64,000 nt of DNA from Fimenecus sp963590415 (GTDB taxonomy: Bacteria; Bacillota; Clostridia; Oscillospirales; Acutalibacteraceae), in the NCBI GenBank assembly GCA_963590415.1, contig CAVAPB010000002.1:40949-104948 (forward strand). The letters are read 5' to 3'. Shown here in pieces: positions 1 to 8,984 of this stretch. Below the pieces are notes generated by a model, which had not been told where the DNA came from, ran no database searches, and saw only the letters and a list, made by a program, of their open reading frames with translations. Position numbers and translations under genes: made by a program. Within the stretch, counting starts at the first letter, position 1. Each line of letters begins with the position of its first letter.

Positions 1-42
1 ACAGCCCGCTGCGCCTGCGCCGACAACAATAACCTTACTCAT
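1..42 (-). CDS. NAD(P)/FAD-dependent oxidoreductase, N-terminal fragment (cut by window edge)
   Basis: Only the first 14 codons are inside the window, on the minus strand from an ATG at 42. They read MSKVIVVGAGAAGC, a beta strand followed by the GxGxxG dinucleotide-binding loop that opens HI0933/BaiN-type flavoproteins. The start lies inside the end of the RpiR regulator gene, overlapping it by 8 bp, so the two are probably translated from one transcript. Family assignment rests only on this Rossmann motif, so the exact enzyme is unknown. Confidence 0.55.
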   Translation of the reverse strand, partial: MSKVIVVGAGAAGC

Positions 43-910
43 CGCCGTCAGCCTCTTCTTTCTCATAAACCTGATACTTATCCCAGACATGCTCAAGCTC
101 GTTAAAATTCCTGTACGCCTCATTTTTACGGCTTAAAGTAACGCTTGCGATAAGAGCGTTGATAAGGCTCAACGGAGCCGCAAGGGAGTCCACAACCGAT
201 GCCATATTGCTCTTTGCGACAAGCAAATGGTCGCTGAACGGAGCAATCGGCGAGTTTTCGGTATCGGTAATTGAAATAACGGTAGCTTTTCTGTCGGAAA
301 TAAACCGCAGAGCGTTTACCGCCTGTTTTGAATATCTCGGGAAGCTTATCGCAATGCAAACATCGCCCTCGCCTATTCTGAACACCTGCTCGAACATCTC
401 CGATGCGCTTGATGAGTCGACAAGGATAACGCTGTCAAAAACAAGGTTGAAATAGAAAGCGAGGAAATAAGCGAGTGCCGCAGAGGAACGAACGCCGAGT
501 ATATAAATCTTTTTTGCGCTGTTTATAGCCTTGACCGCATTGTCAAAAGCCTCTTTAGACACCGTTTCCGCCGTTTCACGGATAAGGTTTATATCATCGT
601 TTAATACCGTACTTATAATATCGTTGTTGCCGATTAAGCTCTGCGAAACCTCCATTCTCTGAACGGTAGTAAGCTTGGTTTTTATCATCTGCTGAAGCTC
701 TTTTTGCATTTCGGGGTAGCCCTTAAAGCCCAACTCGCTTGCAAACCTGACGACGGTTGACTCGCTCACTCCGACCTTTTCGCCGAGCGAAGCCGCAGTC
801 ATAAACGCCGCCTTGTCATAATTGGTTATGATAAAATCGGCTATTTTTCTGTGGCTTTTGGAATATTTTACGGTTTTATCCTCAAGCCTTGCCAATAAAT
901 TATTTTTCAT
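35..910 (-). CDS. MurR/RpiR family transcriptional regulator
   Basis: Sugar-phosphate-responsive repressor/activator of the RpiR family, about 291 residues, the usual length. An N-terminal helix-turn-helix domain occupies about residues 1-77, with recognition region near VSESTVVRFASELGFKGYPE. A SIS (sugar isomerase) domain follows at about 120-265, with the strand-loop IYILGVRSSAA that binds phosphosugars in this family. I start it at the ATG at 910, because an AAGGA element sits about 12 nt upstream; a GTG at 919 would leave only 3 nt. It is followed with an 8-bp overlap by the flavoprotein gene. The effector is not visible from sequence; no sugar-phosphate genes adjoin it here. Confidence 0.9.
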   Translation of the reverse strand: MKNNLLARLEDKTVKYSKSHRKIADFIITNYDKAAFMTAASLGEKVGVSESTVVRFASELGFKGYPEMQKELQQMIKTKLTTVQRMEVSQSLIGNNDIISTVLNDDINLIRETAETVSKEAFDNAVKAINSAKKIYILGVRSSAALAYFLAFYFNLVFDSVILVDSSSASEMFEQVFRIGEGDVCIAISFPRYSKQAVNALRFISDRKATVISITDTENSPIAPFSDHLLVAKSNMASVVDSLAAPLSLINALIASVTLSRKNEAYRNFNELEHVWDKYQVYEKEEADGDE

Positions 911-991
911 AAAAAGCACTTATCCTTTTTCATTTGCTGTATCTGAAATATTATAATTGAAACAAACGCTTTTTGCAAGATTTCCTGCAAA

Positions 992-2170
992 CTATTTTAC
1001 CTTTTGCGGCATATATGTCATTTCATATCCGCACTTTTCCGGTTTTGAAAGCGAAAGAGAAAAAATATTGCTTGCTTCGCACTCCTTTTTGAAAACGGCG
1101 TTTATCTGCCCGTTATTCGCTTTTGCAATATCCGAATATGAGGCAATAAACGGTAGCTTTGAGCTTTTCGCACAGCTTCCGAGAGCGTCTGACGATTTTG
1201 TATTAAAGCCCAAAAGTCTGATATACGGCACTCTTATTGACAAGTCGGATTTCGTCACGCCGAAAGCGGATGATAACACCGCACGGCGTATGCGTGAATG
1301 GGTATAACGCTTGGTTTTTGCGCTGTCATATATTCCGTCAAGGGTCGTTTCGTAAGTGACGGCGGAAATTATCCTGTTTTCAAGTCCCTCTGACATATAG
1401 GCAATATTTTCGCCGATTTTTTCTCTTCCTGAGCGAAGCAGAGCCGAAACGGCGATTTCGTATTTTTCTTTGTCGATAATTCTGCCGTTCTCCGCAGCCG
1501 AAGTGTACAGTTCTTTCGTATTTTTCGGTACGAAGTCGGAAATATCCGCTTTTTCGTAAAGCATATTTCTCAAAAGAGATGCGGAGACGAATTTTTGCGT
1601 TCCGTCAAGCGAGTTATAGCCTGCGCCCTCCCTTTTGACGGTAACAGGCTTTATATTATATCCGTTTTTGATTATCGCCTTGATATATTCTAGCGCAAGT
1701 ATATCGTTCGGAGATGAAACAACCGTACCGCCCTCACAGTCGCAAATTGCCTTTTCACGGGCTGCGGGATAGCTTATGCCTTTTTCAAGATAAGATTTTA
1801 CTTTACTGCCAAAATCCGATTCAGCGGTAATTTCGGCAATTTTTTTAAGCTTTTCCATGTCGCCGCACTCACTGCCGAAAGCTACGGTATCGCATCCGAA
1901 GTTCTCAAGAATACGGACGGCGTTTTCGCAAAAAATCTCCGCACTCGCCGTCGCATAAACAAACGGCAATTCCAATACAATATCGGCACCGTTATAAAGC
2001 GCCGCCTTAACTCTTATGTCTTTCGGAAAAACGGCAGGCTCTCCCCGCTGAACAAAGTTACCGCTCATAACGCACACAAGCGTGTCTCCGTCTTTTTTTA
2101 CGGAGTCAATCAGATGCTTATGCCCGCAGTGAAATGGGTTGAATTCACATACAATTCCGATTATGCTCAT
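992..2170 (-). CDS. tmcAL: tRNA(Met) cytidine acetate ligase (TmcAL/YlbM family)
   Basis: Cytoplasmic nucleotidyltransferase-like ligase that in Bacillus makes N4-acetylcytidine at the wobble base of elongator tRNA-Met using acetate and ATP. The 392-residue product has the family length. It opens with GIVCEFNPFHCGHKHLI, a nucleotidyltransferase HxGH motif at about residues 14-17, and then shows the family blocks VMSGNFVQRGEPA and SPNDILALEYI. The upstream DNA glycosylase gene overlaps it by 26 bp. The acetate kinase gene is divergent just beyond, an arrangement seen in many Firmicutes, and fits an acetate-using enzyme. Function is by family; I see no missing residue. Confidence 0.88.
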   Translation of the reverse strand: MSIIGIVCEFNPFHCGHKHLIDSVKKDGDTLVCVMSGNFVQRGEPAVFPKDIRVKAALYNGADIVLELPFVYATASAEIFCENAVRILENFGCDTVAFGSECGDMEKLKKIAEITAESDFGSKVKSYLEKGISYPAAREKAICDCEGGTVVSSPNDILALEYIKAIIKNGYNIKPVTVKREGAGYNSLDGTQKFVSASLLRNMLYEKADISDFVPKNTKELYTSAAENGRIIDKEKYEIAVSALLRSGREKIGENIAYMSEGLENRIISAVTYETTLDGIYDSAKTKRYTHSRIRRAVLSSAFGVTKSDLSIRVPYIRLLGFNTKSSDALGSCAKSSKLPFIASYSDIAKANNGQINAVFKKECEASNIFSLSLSKPEKCGYEMTYMPQKVK

Positions 2171-2648
2171 TTATTACATTCCACTCCTTTATCAGTTTTT
2201 CCATTGAAAACGCCGCATTTGCAGGACTTGTCGACGGCAAGGCAATGATTTCAAAGCCCGTGCTTTTCTTTATGTATTTATTATAAAGCTTTTGAGCTGT
2301 TTTGCCGTTTGCGTATATGTGTTTTATACTTCCGACAGCTAAAATTTCGGACAAGTCGTTAGGCGTAACGCTTTTTATGGTGCTGTCGGCAGAGCCGGTT
2401 ATCTCGCAGGATTTTATAACATCCCAAAGCGCAATTCCGTTTTCAAGCAAAAAGCCTTTCTTTTCATCGACGGTGTTCGGAACGGGTCGGGAAAAGACGG
2501 ATGCCGTTACTCTCCAGAACCTGTTTTGCGGATGTCCGTAATAGAAATTATTTTCCCTTGATTTTACCGACGGAAACGAGCCGAGCACAAGAATTTCCGA
2601 GTTCGAGTCAAAAACAGGCGCAAATGTATGCAACAAAAGCTCTCCCAT
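2145..2648 (-). CDS. Hypoxanthine/uracil-type DNA glycosylase (UDG superfamily)
   Basis: Predicted DNA repair glycosylase of the UDG superfamily, closest in look to the DNA-deoxyinosine glycosylase group (TIGR04274). After the start it reads LHTFAPVFDSN, then VLGSFPSVKSRENNFYYGHPQ, which is the substrate-pocket signature of that group, followed by NRFWRV. From the ATG at 2648 it is 167 residues. I choose that start because GGGAG lies 8 nt upstream; the longer TTG start at 2666 has no comparable site. It overlaps tmcAL by 26 bp and so is probably co-transcribed with it. Whether it removes hypoxanthine, uracil or both cannot be read from sequence. Confidence 0.8.
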   Translation of the reverse strand: MGELLLHTFAPVFDSNSEILVLGSFPSVKSRENNFYYGHPQNRFWRVTASVFSRPVPNTVDEKKGFLLENGIALWDVIKSCEITGSADSTIKSVTPNDLSEILAVGSIKHIYANGKTAQKLYNKYIKKSTGFEIIALPSTSPANAAFSMEKLIKEWNVINEHNRNCM

Positions 2649-2681
2649 TCCGTCATCTCCCGCCAAAATTTACTTTTCTTC

Positions 2682-2710
2682 TTGAAAAATGATATTGATA
2701 AGTATATAAT
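2682..2710 (+). promoter_or_regulatory. Sigma-70 type promoter of ackA
   Basis: TTGAAA at 2682-2687 and TATAAT at 2705-2710 are separated by 17 bp. Transcription should start near 2717, giving a short leader with a strong AGAGGAGG ribosome-binding site before the ackA ATG. Confidence 0.75.
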
Positions 2711-2754
2711 ATTTACGGAAAAATTTCAACCTGACATCTCAGAGGAGGAAAACA

Positions 2755-3957
2755 ATGAAAATTCTTGTTATTAACGCAGGAAGTTCGTCACTTAAATATC
2801 AGCTTATTGATATGGAAAACGAAACCCTGCTTGCAAAAGGCATCTGCGAACAGATAGGAGACAGCAACGCAACTTTTACGCATAAGGTTCCCGCAAGTCC
2901 CGAAAAGACCGTTAAGAGCGAACCGCATCTTATGGCTGACCACAGCGAGGCTATTCAGTTGGTTCTCAACACTCTTGTTGACCCCGAGCACGGAGTTATC
3001 AAGTCGATGGACGAAATCGGTGCGGTAGGTCACAGAGTTCTCCACGGTGCGGAAAAGTTCTCTGCTTCCGTTCTTGTAACCGAAGAAATGAAAGAGACCG
3101 TAAAAGAATGCTTCAAGTTCGGTCCGCTTCATAACCCCGCAAACCTTAAAGGTATCGAGGCTTGTGAAAAGATTATGAATGTTCCGCAGGTTGCTGTATT
3201 TGACACGGGCTTCCACCAGACAATGCCCGACTACGCATATATGTACGCTCTCCCCTATGAGCTTTACGAAAAGGACGGCATCAGAAAGTACGGCTTCCAC
3301 GGCACATCGCACAGATATGTTTCGGGAAGATGCATTGAGCTCCTCGGCGGCAAGGCAGAGGGTACAAAAATAGTTACCTGCCATCTCGGAAACGGTTCTT
3401 CGATTTCTGCTGTCAAGGACGGCAAGTGCTTCGACACAACAATGGGTCTTACCCCTCTTGAGGGCATTATAATGGGAACACGCTGCGGTTCAATCGACCC
3501 CGCAATCATCCCCGTAATTATGAAATCTCACAACCTTACACCCGATGAGGTTGATGTACTTATGAACAAGAAGAGCGGTATGCTCGGTATTGCCGGAACA
3601 AGCGATAACCGTATAATTGAGCAGATGTCAAACGCAGGAAACAAAAGAGCGCAGCTCGTTGAAAATATGCTTTGCCATCAGCTTGCAAAATACATAGGCG
3701 GTTTCGCTGCGGCAATGGGAGGCATTGACGCCGTTGTATTCACGGGCGGTATCGGCGAAAACAATCCTCATTACAGAACAAGAGTTGCGGAGAAAATTAA
3801 ATTCCTCGGAACCGAAATTAACGAAGAAACTAATGCTCTCCGAGGAGAAGAGGTTGAAATCTCCGTTCCGGGTTCAAAGGTTAAGATGTTTGTAATCCCG
3901 ACAAACGAAGAACTTGTTATTGCAAGAGACACACTTGACATCGTAAGCAAGCTTTAA
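2755..3957 (+). CDS. ackA: Acetate kinase
   Basis: Converts acetyl phosphate and ADP to acetate and ATP, the substrate-level phosphorylation step of fermentative acetate formation. The 400-residue protein is full length and starts MKILVINAGSSSLKYQL, with the conserved N and SSS of the phosphate-binding strand. FDTGFHQTMP, the HLGNGSS loop near residue 207 and FTGGIGENN near 326 are the ASKHA-fold signatures. It has an AGAGGAGG site 7 nt before the ATG, its own promoter and a clear terminator, so it is monocistronic. No pta gene is in the window; tmcAL, divergent upstream, is a common neighbour. Confidence 0.98.
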   Translation: MKILVINAGSSSLKYQLIDMENETLLAKGICEQIGDSNATFTHKVPASPEKTVKSEPHLMADHSEAIQLVLNTLVDPEHGVIKSMDEIGAVGHRVLHGAEKFSASVLVTEEMKETVKECFKFGPLHNPANLKGIEACEKIMNVPQVAVFDTGFHQTMPDYAYMYALPYELYEKDGIRKYGFHGTSHRYVSGRCIELLGGKAEGTKIVTCHLGNGSSISAVKDGKCFDTTMGLTPLEGIIMGTRCGSIDPAIIPVIMKSHNLTPDEVDVLMNKKSGMLGIAGTSDNRIIEQMSNAGNKRAQLVENMLCHQLAKYIGGFAAAMGGIDAVVFTGGIGENNPHYRTRVAEKIKFLGTEINEETNALRGEEVEISVPGSKVKMFVIPTNEELVIARDTLDIVSKL

Positions 3958-3974
3958 TACCAAGCAGCCAAAAG

Positions 3975-4001
3975 CACCCGTAGCACTACGGGTGTTTTTT
4001 T
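3975..4001 (+). terminator. Intrinsic terminator of ackA
   Basis: Arms CACCCGTA and TACGGGTG around a GCAC loop are followed by seven T residues, directly after the ackA stop. Confidence 0.9.
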
Positions 4002-4027
4002 GAAATAATACGAAGGGAATGACGCTT

Positions 4028-4552
4028 ATGAAAGAAAACAGGAAGCTGCTCAAGGAAGTTCTTAAAGAAATACGCCGTGATATGACCGACGAAGAAGTTA
4101 TCAATCTTCTTGCCGACAGTAAAATTTCCGTTGACCCGAATAAGAAAAGGGAAAAATACACCCTCGGTCAGCGAGCTGCGGACGCAATCGCAAAATTTGC
4201 GGGCAGTTGGGCATTTATTTTTTCATTTACGGGAGTGCTTGTGCTCTGGATGATAATAAACACCGTTCTCTCAGCAAAGGCGTTTGACCCCTACCCGTTC
4301 ATTCTCCTGAACCTTGTTTTATCCTGTGTTGCGGCAATTCAGGCTCCGCTTATAATGATGAGCCAGAACAGACAGGAGGAAATCGACCGCCGCCGTGCCG
4401 AAAACGACTACAAGGTAAACCTCAAAACCGAAATTATGATCGAGGACATCTATGACAAGGTAAATGCCATTCTTGCAAAGCAAAAAGCAATTGAAAAGAA
4501 ATTAGATATGCAAAACGGCGAAAAGCCAAAACAGAACAAAGAGGTTAAATGA
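4028..4552 (+). CDS. DUF1003 membrane protein
   Basis: Inner-membrane protein of the DUF1003 family, function unknown. About 174 residues: a charged N-terminal cytoplasmic part, two membrane helices at about 62-82 and 93-112 (second one LLNLVLSCVAAIQAPLIMMS), then the family's diagnostic QNRQEEIDRRRAENDY stretch and a charged coiled-coil tail. I use the ATG at 4028, because GAAGGG lies 10 nt upstream; the ATG at 4019 leaves only 1 nt. It stands alone between two terminators. No promoter was found in the 26 nt upstream, so it may depend on read-through from ackA. Confidence 0.85.
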   Translation: MKENRKLLKEVLKEIRRDMTDEEVINLLADSKISVDPNKKREKYTLGQRAADAIAKFAGSWAFIFSFTGVLVLWMIINTVLSAKAFDPYPFILLNLVLSCVAAIQAPLIMMSQNRQEEIDRRRAENDYKVNLKTEIMIEDIYDKVNAILAKQKAIEKKLDMQNGEKPKQNKEVK

Positions 4553-4554
4553 TT

Positions 4555-4581
4555 AAAGCCGCTCTTCGGAGCGGCTTTTTT
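4555..4581 (+). terminator. Terminator with UUCG tetraloop
   Basis: A ten-bp stem AAAGCCGCTC/GAGCGGCTTT closes a TTCG loop and is followed by T residues. It ends the DUF1003 transcript and lies just beyond the stop of the convergent mannosidase gene. Confidence 0.92.
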
Positions 4582-4589
4582 ATAACGGA

Positions 4590-7500
4590 TTATCTGATTT
4601 TAACCGTTACAATCTCAAACGGCTTTAAGGTCAGCGGAATTGAATTTTCCTTTGCGGAAATAACCTTCAAATCGTTTTCAAGCATATCGCAGAGCGTTAC
4701 CGACTTAAAATCAAAGCCTGTTTTGAGCACCGTATTTGTGCGCTTGTTGAAGCTTTCATACATTCTTACGATGATGCCGTCACCGTCCTCGGCTTTCTTA
4801 ACGGTCTCTATGACGATATTTTCATCACGGACGCTGACAAATGAATAGCTGTCGCCGAGCTTGCCCGAATGTTTTCCGACAGTTATTGCGGCCATCGGGT
4901 TGTTGAGGTCATAAGCCTGCTTTATCGTACCTGCTTCACGGTAATCCCCTGCGTGCGGATAGAGCGAATATGTAAAGAAATGCTCGCACTTATCTGCCGT
5001 GGGGTCGGGATATGTTCCGCTCTTTAACAATGTGAGCGACATTACGCCGTCGTGAATTGCGTGACCGTATTTGCAGTCGTTTATAAGGCTGACGCCATAG
5101 CTGTATTCGGAAATATCGGCATATTTGTGCGCACAAACCTCAAAGCGTGCACTGTCCCAGCTTGTGTTGTAATGCGTGGGTCTCTCAACCGAACCGAACT
5201 GAATGTCGTATGTTGCCTTATCGGTGTTTACATCAACGGGGAAAGCAGCTTTAAGAAGAATATGCGACTCCTTCCAATCAATATAAGTCTCAAAGTCAAT
5301 GCGGTCAACATCGTCATAAAGCCAGATTTTCTGCTTAACGGTGCTGTTTAAGAACACCTTTTCAATTTCAAAACCTGCTCTCTCACCGTCCTCAATAGGC
5401 TTTACAGACTTAACATCGTTTACTTCCCATGATTTATCTGTATAGTAATTGCTGATTTCCCAGTTATCATAGTCTCTGGGTAAATCCTCATAAGCAGTAA
5501 TGATATTTCCCCTTGCGTTCTTTTTGAGCACATCACGCATATTGCGCTTGTCATAAATCTCGGAAAGTGTGCCGTTTTCGTCAACAGTCAGGCGGAAAAA
5601 GTCATTTTCAACGCAGTTGTCGCAAACTTTTACTTTACCCTTTTTCTCGGGCATTGAAATAACCTTGTAACCTTTGGCGGGAATGTCGCGAACACAATAT
5701 GTAACGCCGTCGATTTTAACTGCGCCGTCGCCCTTAAACGAATTTGGGTTGAAAACAAGAACTCCGCCGTCCGTATCAATGTTCTGTGCAATGTCGCTGC
5801 AAGCCTTTGACACAACTTCCCTGCCTGCAAGCTTGAGCTGTTCGTACTGCTTTGAAGAAACCTCGTAAACCTCTTTTATAGAGGAGCCGGGAATTATATC
5901 GTGGAACTGATTGAGAAGTATTGTTTCCCAACCGTCGTGAAGAGTCTTTTCGGGATATTTGGCACCGTTGAGCTTTTCGTTCATAACGGCAAGCGTTTCC
6001 GCCTTTTCATAGAGAAATTCACACTTACGGTTATTACGCTTGTTTTTAGCCTGCGAGGTATATGTTCCTCTGTGGTATTCAAGATAAAGCTCGCCCTGCC
6101 ATGTAGGCGTTTTCGGGTTATCCTCCGCTCTCTTTTTAACCCTGTCAAGCATTGATCCCGCATATTCCATCTTCGCCTTGGGAACGCCCGAAAGACCTTT
6201 TTTAAGAACATCGTAATATTCAAGGTCCTTTCTTACGGGTCCGCCACCGCCGTCTCCGAAGCCGAAGGTTATCATAATGTCATTGTTTATGTCCTTTTGC
6301 TGATAGCGGTCATATCCACCCTGAAGCTGGCTTGGGTTGAGCTTTGCGTTATATGTGCAGTTTGTGGCGGTCGGAACTCCTCTGTGCTTGTCCTGTGCCG
6401 TCATAAAATAGGAAAATATGTCCGTGCCATCTATGCCTCTCCACCAAAATGTATCGTAAGGCATACGGTTAGTTTCATTCCAACCGATTTTTGAGGTAAC
6501 AAACTTGTCAACGCCGCTCTTCATAAGGATTTGCGGTAACGCCGCAGAATATCCGAACACATCGGGAAGCCACAGCACTTTTGAGTCAACGCCGAATTCT
6601 TCTTTGAAGAAATTCTTGCCGTAAAGGACCTGCCTTACAAGGCTTTCTCCGGAACAAAGATTGCAATCGGCTTCGACCCACATTGCACCCTCAACTTCCC
6701 AACGGCCCGCCTTGACCATTTCCTTTACCTCGGCATACAGCTCGGGACACTCCTCTTTGAGATATTTATAAAGCTGAGCCTGGCTCGACATAAATTTATA
6801 TTCGGGGTACTTCTTCATAAGCGCAAGAACGGTTGAAAAAGAACGCTGAACCTTTTCCCGTGTCTGCGCAAGAGTCCAAAGCCACGCAACATCAATATGT
6901 GTGTGACCGATACAGATTGCGTTTACATCCTCGGGCGTGCACTTTTTGAAAAATTCCCCGTCAAGGTATTTTTGTGCCGCCTTGACGGAATTATTGAATT
7001 CGGCACTGCCGGGTACACGCAAATCAAGAAGATTTACCGCATTGAGTATGTGGTTTTCGATATCAATATATGTCTTTTCGTCGGGATTGAGATATTCGGT
7101 AACCTCAAACGGAACTTTAAGGCTGTAATAAAGCTTTCTCGCCTCTTCGTTATATACAACAAGCTTTGCATCAAAATCAAGCCAACCGTCGCCGTTCATT
7201 CCGGTATAAGCATATATGTAAAGCTCATAGCTTTCCTCGGCATTGTCAAGGAAAACCTCTCTGTGGTTCATATCTAGTCCCTGTACAAGCACGCCGTTGA
7301 GATAAACTATAAACTGCGGATTTATTGCATCCCAGCTCTGCTTATAAGCGTCGGTCGAAATGACAAGCTCAACGTTTTTGCCTCTGTACTGCTCGGGAAT
7401 TGCAAGCTTTTTATAAAACCATGCGTGCTCGTCCTGCTTACCGCCCCAACGCTCGTTCTTGCCGAACTCACGGAAACTGTCGTCAATCTCGGGCAAGGTG

Positions 7501-7622
7501 TTGTCCGACTTGTAGCCGCATTCCTTATAAAGGAAACCGTCAATATGGGTTTCCGATACCGTCATATATTGCTCAAAAGTGTCAAAAAACACTCTCATTC
7601 TGTCCTCGTAAAAATCTGTCAT
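4590..7622 (-). CDS. Alpha-mannosidase, GH38
   Basis: Cytoplasmic glycoside hydrolase family 38 enzyme (no signal peptide) that removes alpha-linked mannose, for example from imported N-glycan fragments. At 1010 residues it is full length. The catalytic domain shows HTHIDVAW at 240-247 (zinc ligands H242 and D244), WLPDVFGY at 351-358 with the nucleophile D354, and NQFHDIIPG at 571-579 with the fourth metal ligand H574. The C-terminal half has the beta-sandwich domains of the family. Its start is 2 nt after the folC stop, with GAGAGG inside the folC end, so the two are co-transcribed. A GPH sugar symporter is divergent from folC and may supply substrate; that link is inference. Confidence 0.95.
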   Translation of the reverse strand: MTDFYEDRMRVFFDTFEQYMTVSETHIDGFLYKECGYKSDNTLPEIDDSFREFGKNERWGGKQDEHAWFYKKLAIPEQYRGKNVELVISTDAYKQSWDAINPQFIVYLNGVLVQGLDMNHREVFLDNAEESYELYIYAYTGMNGDGWLDFDAKLVVYNEEARKLYYSLKVPFEVTEYLNPDEKTYIDIENHILNAVNLLDLRVPGSAEFNNSVKAAQKYLDGEFFKKCTPEDVNAICIGHTHIDVAWLWTLAQTREKVQRSFSTVLALMKKYPEYKFMSSQAQLYKYLKEECPELYAEVKEMVKAGRWEVEGAMWVEADCNLCSGESLVRQVLYGKNFFKEEFGVDSKVLWLPDVFGYSAALPQILMKSGVDKFVTSKIGWNETNRMPYDTFWWRGIDGTDIFSYFMTAQDKHRGVPTATNCTYNAKLNPSQLQGGYDRYQQKDINNDIMITFGFGDGGGGPVRKDLEYYDVLKKGLSGVPKAKMEYAGSMLDRVKKRAEDNPKTPTWQGELYLEYHRGTYTSQAKNKRNNRKCEFLYEKAETLAVMNEKLNGAKYPEKTLHDGWETILLNQFHDIIPGSSIKEVYEVSSKQYEQLKLAGREVVSKACSDIAQNIDTDGGVLVFNPNSFKGDGAVKIDGVTYCVRDIPAKGYKVISMPEKKGKVKVCDNCVENDFFRLTVDENGTLSEIYDKRNMRDVLKKNARGNIITAYEDLPRDYDNWEISNYYTDKSWEVNDVKSVKPIEDGERAGFEIEKVFLNSTVKQKIWLYDDVDRIDFETYIDWKESHILLKAAFPVDVNTDKATYDIQFGSVERPTHYNTSWDSARFEVCAHKYADISEYSYGVSLINDCKYGHAIHDGVMSLTLLKSGTYPDPTADKCEHFFTYSLYPHAGDYREAGTIKQAYDLNNPMAAITVGKHSGKLGDSYSFVSVRDENIVIETVKKAEDGDGIIVRMYESFNKRTNTVLKTGFDFKSVTLCDMLENDLKVISAKENSIPLTLKPFEIVTVKIR

Positions 7623-7624
7623 AA

Positions 7625-8878
7625 CTACCTCTCATCCTTAAATATATCCGAAATAAGATAGAAAGAGCCGCACACAAGCACAAACGGCGAACTTTCCACT
7701 GCTATATGATAAGCGATTTTCGGGTCAATTTCAACATCTATTTTATCAATATATTTTTTAGAATAATCACAAAGCCGCTCAGGCTCTTCGGAACGGGGGT
7801 TGTCGGGCTTGGTAAAAATGACCCTCTTGCAGTGCGGCAGGACATTTGACAGGTACTTTTCGCAGTCTTTATCAGCCATCATACCGATTACCGCCGTAAT
7901 TTCCCTGTCGGAAAATTCATTTTCAAGCACCGCCGACAGCGCCTTTGAACACTCCTCATTATGCCCGCCGTCAATGAGGACATTATCGCTTATCAGTTCC
8001 ATTCTGCCGTGCATAACGGTATTTTTAAGAGAAAATACAATATCCTTTTCCCCTACTCCGTCAATAAGCCTTGCCGCCTCGACAACACCTATTGCGTTTT
8101 CCACTTGATGCCTGCCGTCAAGCGATATAAAATACTCATTACCCTTATAAACGAAATCCGTGCCGTCTTTGCTTTTGGAAATTATGCTTGCCTCTCCGAA
8201 ATCGGCTATAATCAACCTTGCATTCTTTTCCTTTGCCTTTTTTTCAATTACCATCAACGCTTCCTCATCCTGTAGTGTGGTCGTAACGACCGTAGAATTT
8301 TCCTTTATAATTCCGCACTTTTCAAAAGCGATTTTTTCCACTGTATCGCCCAATATTTTCGTATGGTCTTTTGAAATTGAAGTAATTACGGCAACCTCGG
8401 GACATTTAATTACATTTGTGGCGTCGAATCTGCCGCCCAAGCCGACTTCCATAACGGCATAGTCGCACTTTTGCTCATAAAAATACAGCAAAGCGGCGGC
8501 TGTGATTGCCTCAAACTCGGTAATTATAATTCCTTTTTCGTGTAATTCGTCAATAACAGGTTTAATTCTCGAAACAATATCTGCCAAATCGGATTTTGGG
8601 ATATTTTCGCCGTCAATTTTAATTCTCTCGCAAAAGTCAAAGACATACGGAGATGTAAAAAGTCCCGTCTTATATCCTGCGCTTATCAAAGCGTTTGAAA
8701 GCATAGTCGAGGTCGAGCCTTTTCCGTTTGTGCCCGCAACATGAAGGAACTTAATTTTATCCTGCGGATTCCCGAGCCTTTCAAGCAAAATATTTATTCT
8801 TTCAAGCCCCGGCTTTATGCCGAAAACCAAAAGCGAATGTATGTAGGCGACAGCCTGTTCGTAAGTCAATAAAATCAT
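7625..8878 (-). CDS. folC: Folylpolyglutamate synthase / dihydrofolate synthase
   Basis: Adds glutamates to folates and, in bifunctional forms, joins dihydropteroate to glutamate. The Mur-ligase fold is clear: P-loop AGTNGKGST at about residues 48-56, the FTSPYVFDFCERI block, and GLGGRFDATN. About 417 residues, the normal size. The start is uncertain. The ATG at 8878 directly abuts GCGGAG, whereas a TTG at 8869 is 9 nt from that GGAG and would give a protein opening MTYEQAVAYIH, like homologues. The ATG at 8908 lacks a ribosome-binding site. It is followed after 2 nt by the GH38 gene. Confidence 0.92.
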   Translation of the reverse strand: MILLTYEQAVAYIHSLLVFGIKPGLERINILLERLGNPQDKIKFLHVAGTNGKGSTSTMLSNALISAGYKTGLFTSPYVFDFCERIKIDGENIPKSDLADIVSRIKPVIDELHEKGIIITEFEAITAAALLYFYEQKCDYAVMEVGLGGRFDATNVIKCPEVAVITSISKDHTKILGDTVEKIAFEKCGIIKENSTVVTTTLQDEEALMVIEKKAKEKNARLIIADFGEASIISKSKDGTDFVYKGNEYFISLDGRHQVENAIGVVEAARLIDGVGEKDIVFSLKNTVMHGRMELISDNVLIDGGHNEECSKALSAVLENEFSDREITAVIGMMADKDCEKYLSNVLPHCKRVIFTKPDNPRSEEPERLCDYSKKYIDKIDVEIDPKIAYHIAVESSPFVLVCGSFYLISDIFKDER

Positions 8879-8925
8879 CTCCGCAAAAAGTATAGCACAC
8901 GCAGGCATAATTATAAAGATTTTTA

Positions 8926-8954
8926 TTTACAAGAACCGCCAAAAGGTGTAAACT
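8926..8954 (+). promoter_or_regulatory. Promoter of the GPH symporter gene
   Basis: TTTACA at 8926-8931 and TAAACT at 8949-8954 with a 17-bp spacer precede the gene, which has GGAGG 8 nt before its ATG. Confidence 0.6.
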
Positions 8955-8984
8955 GAAATAAATAAATTTGCGGAGGATAAGTTT

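Noticed and set aside
957..1307. Open frame of 116 codons antisense to tmcAL
   Set aside because: Overlaps a conserved gene in full and shows no domain or start signal.
2788..3384. Long open frame (198 codons) antisense to ackA
   Set aside because: It has no ribosome-binding site, and ackA fills the other strand with strong family conservation; it is a codon-bias shadow.
8906..8908. ATG at 8908 as the folC start
   Set aside because: It directly follows TATAATT on the minus strand with no ribosome-binding site, and the ten extra residues do not match homologues.
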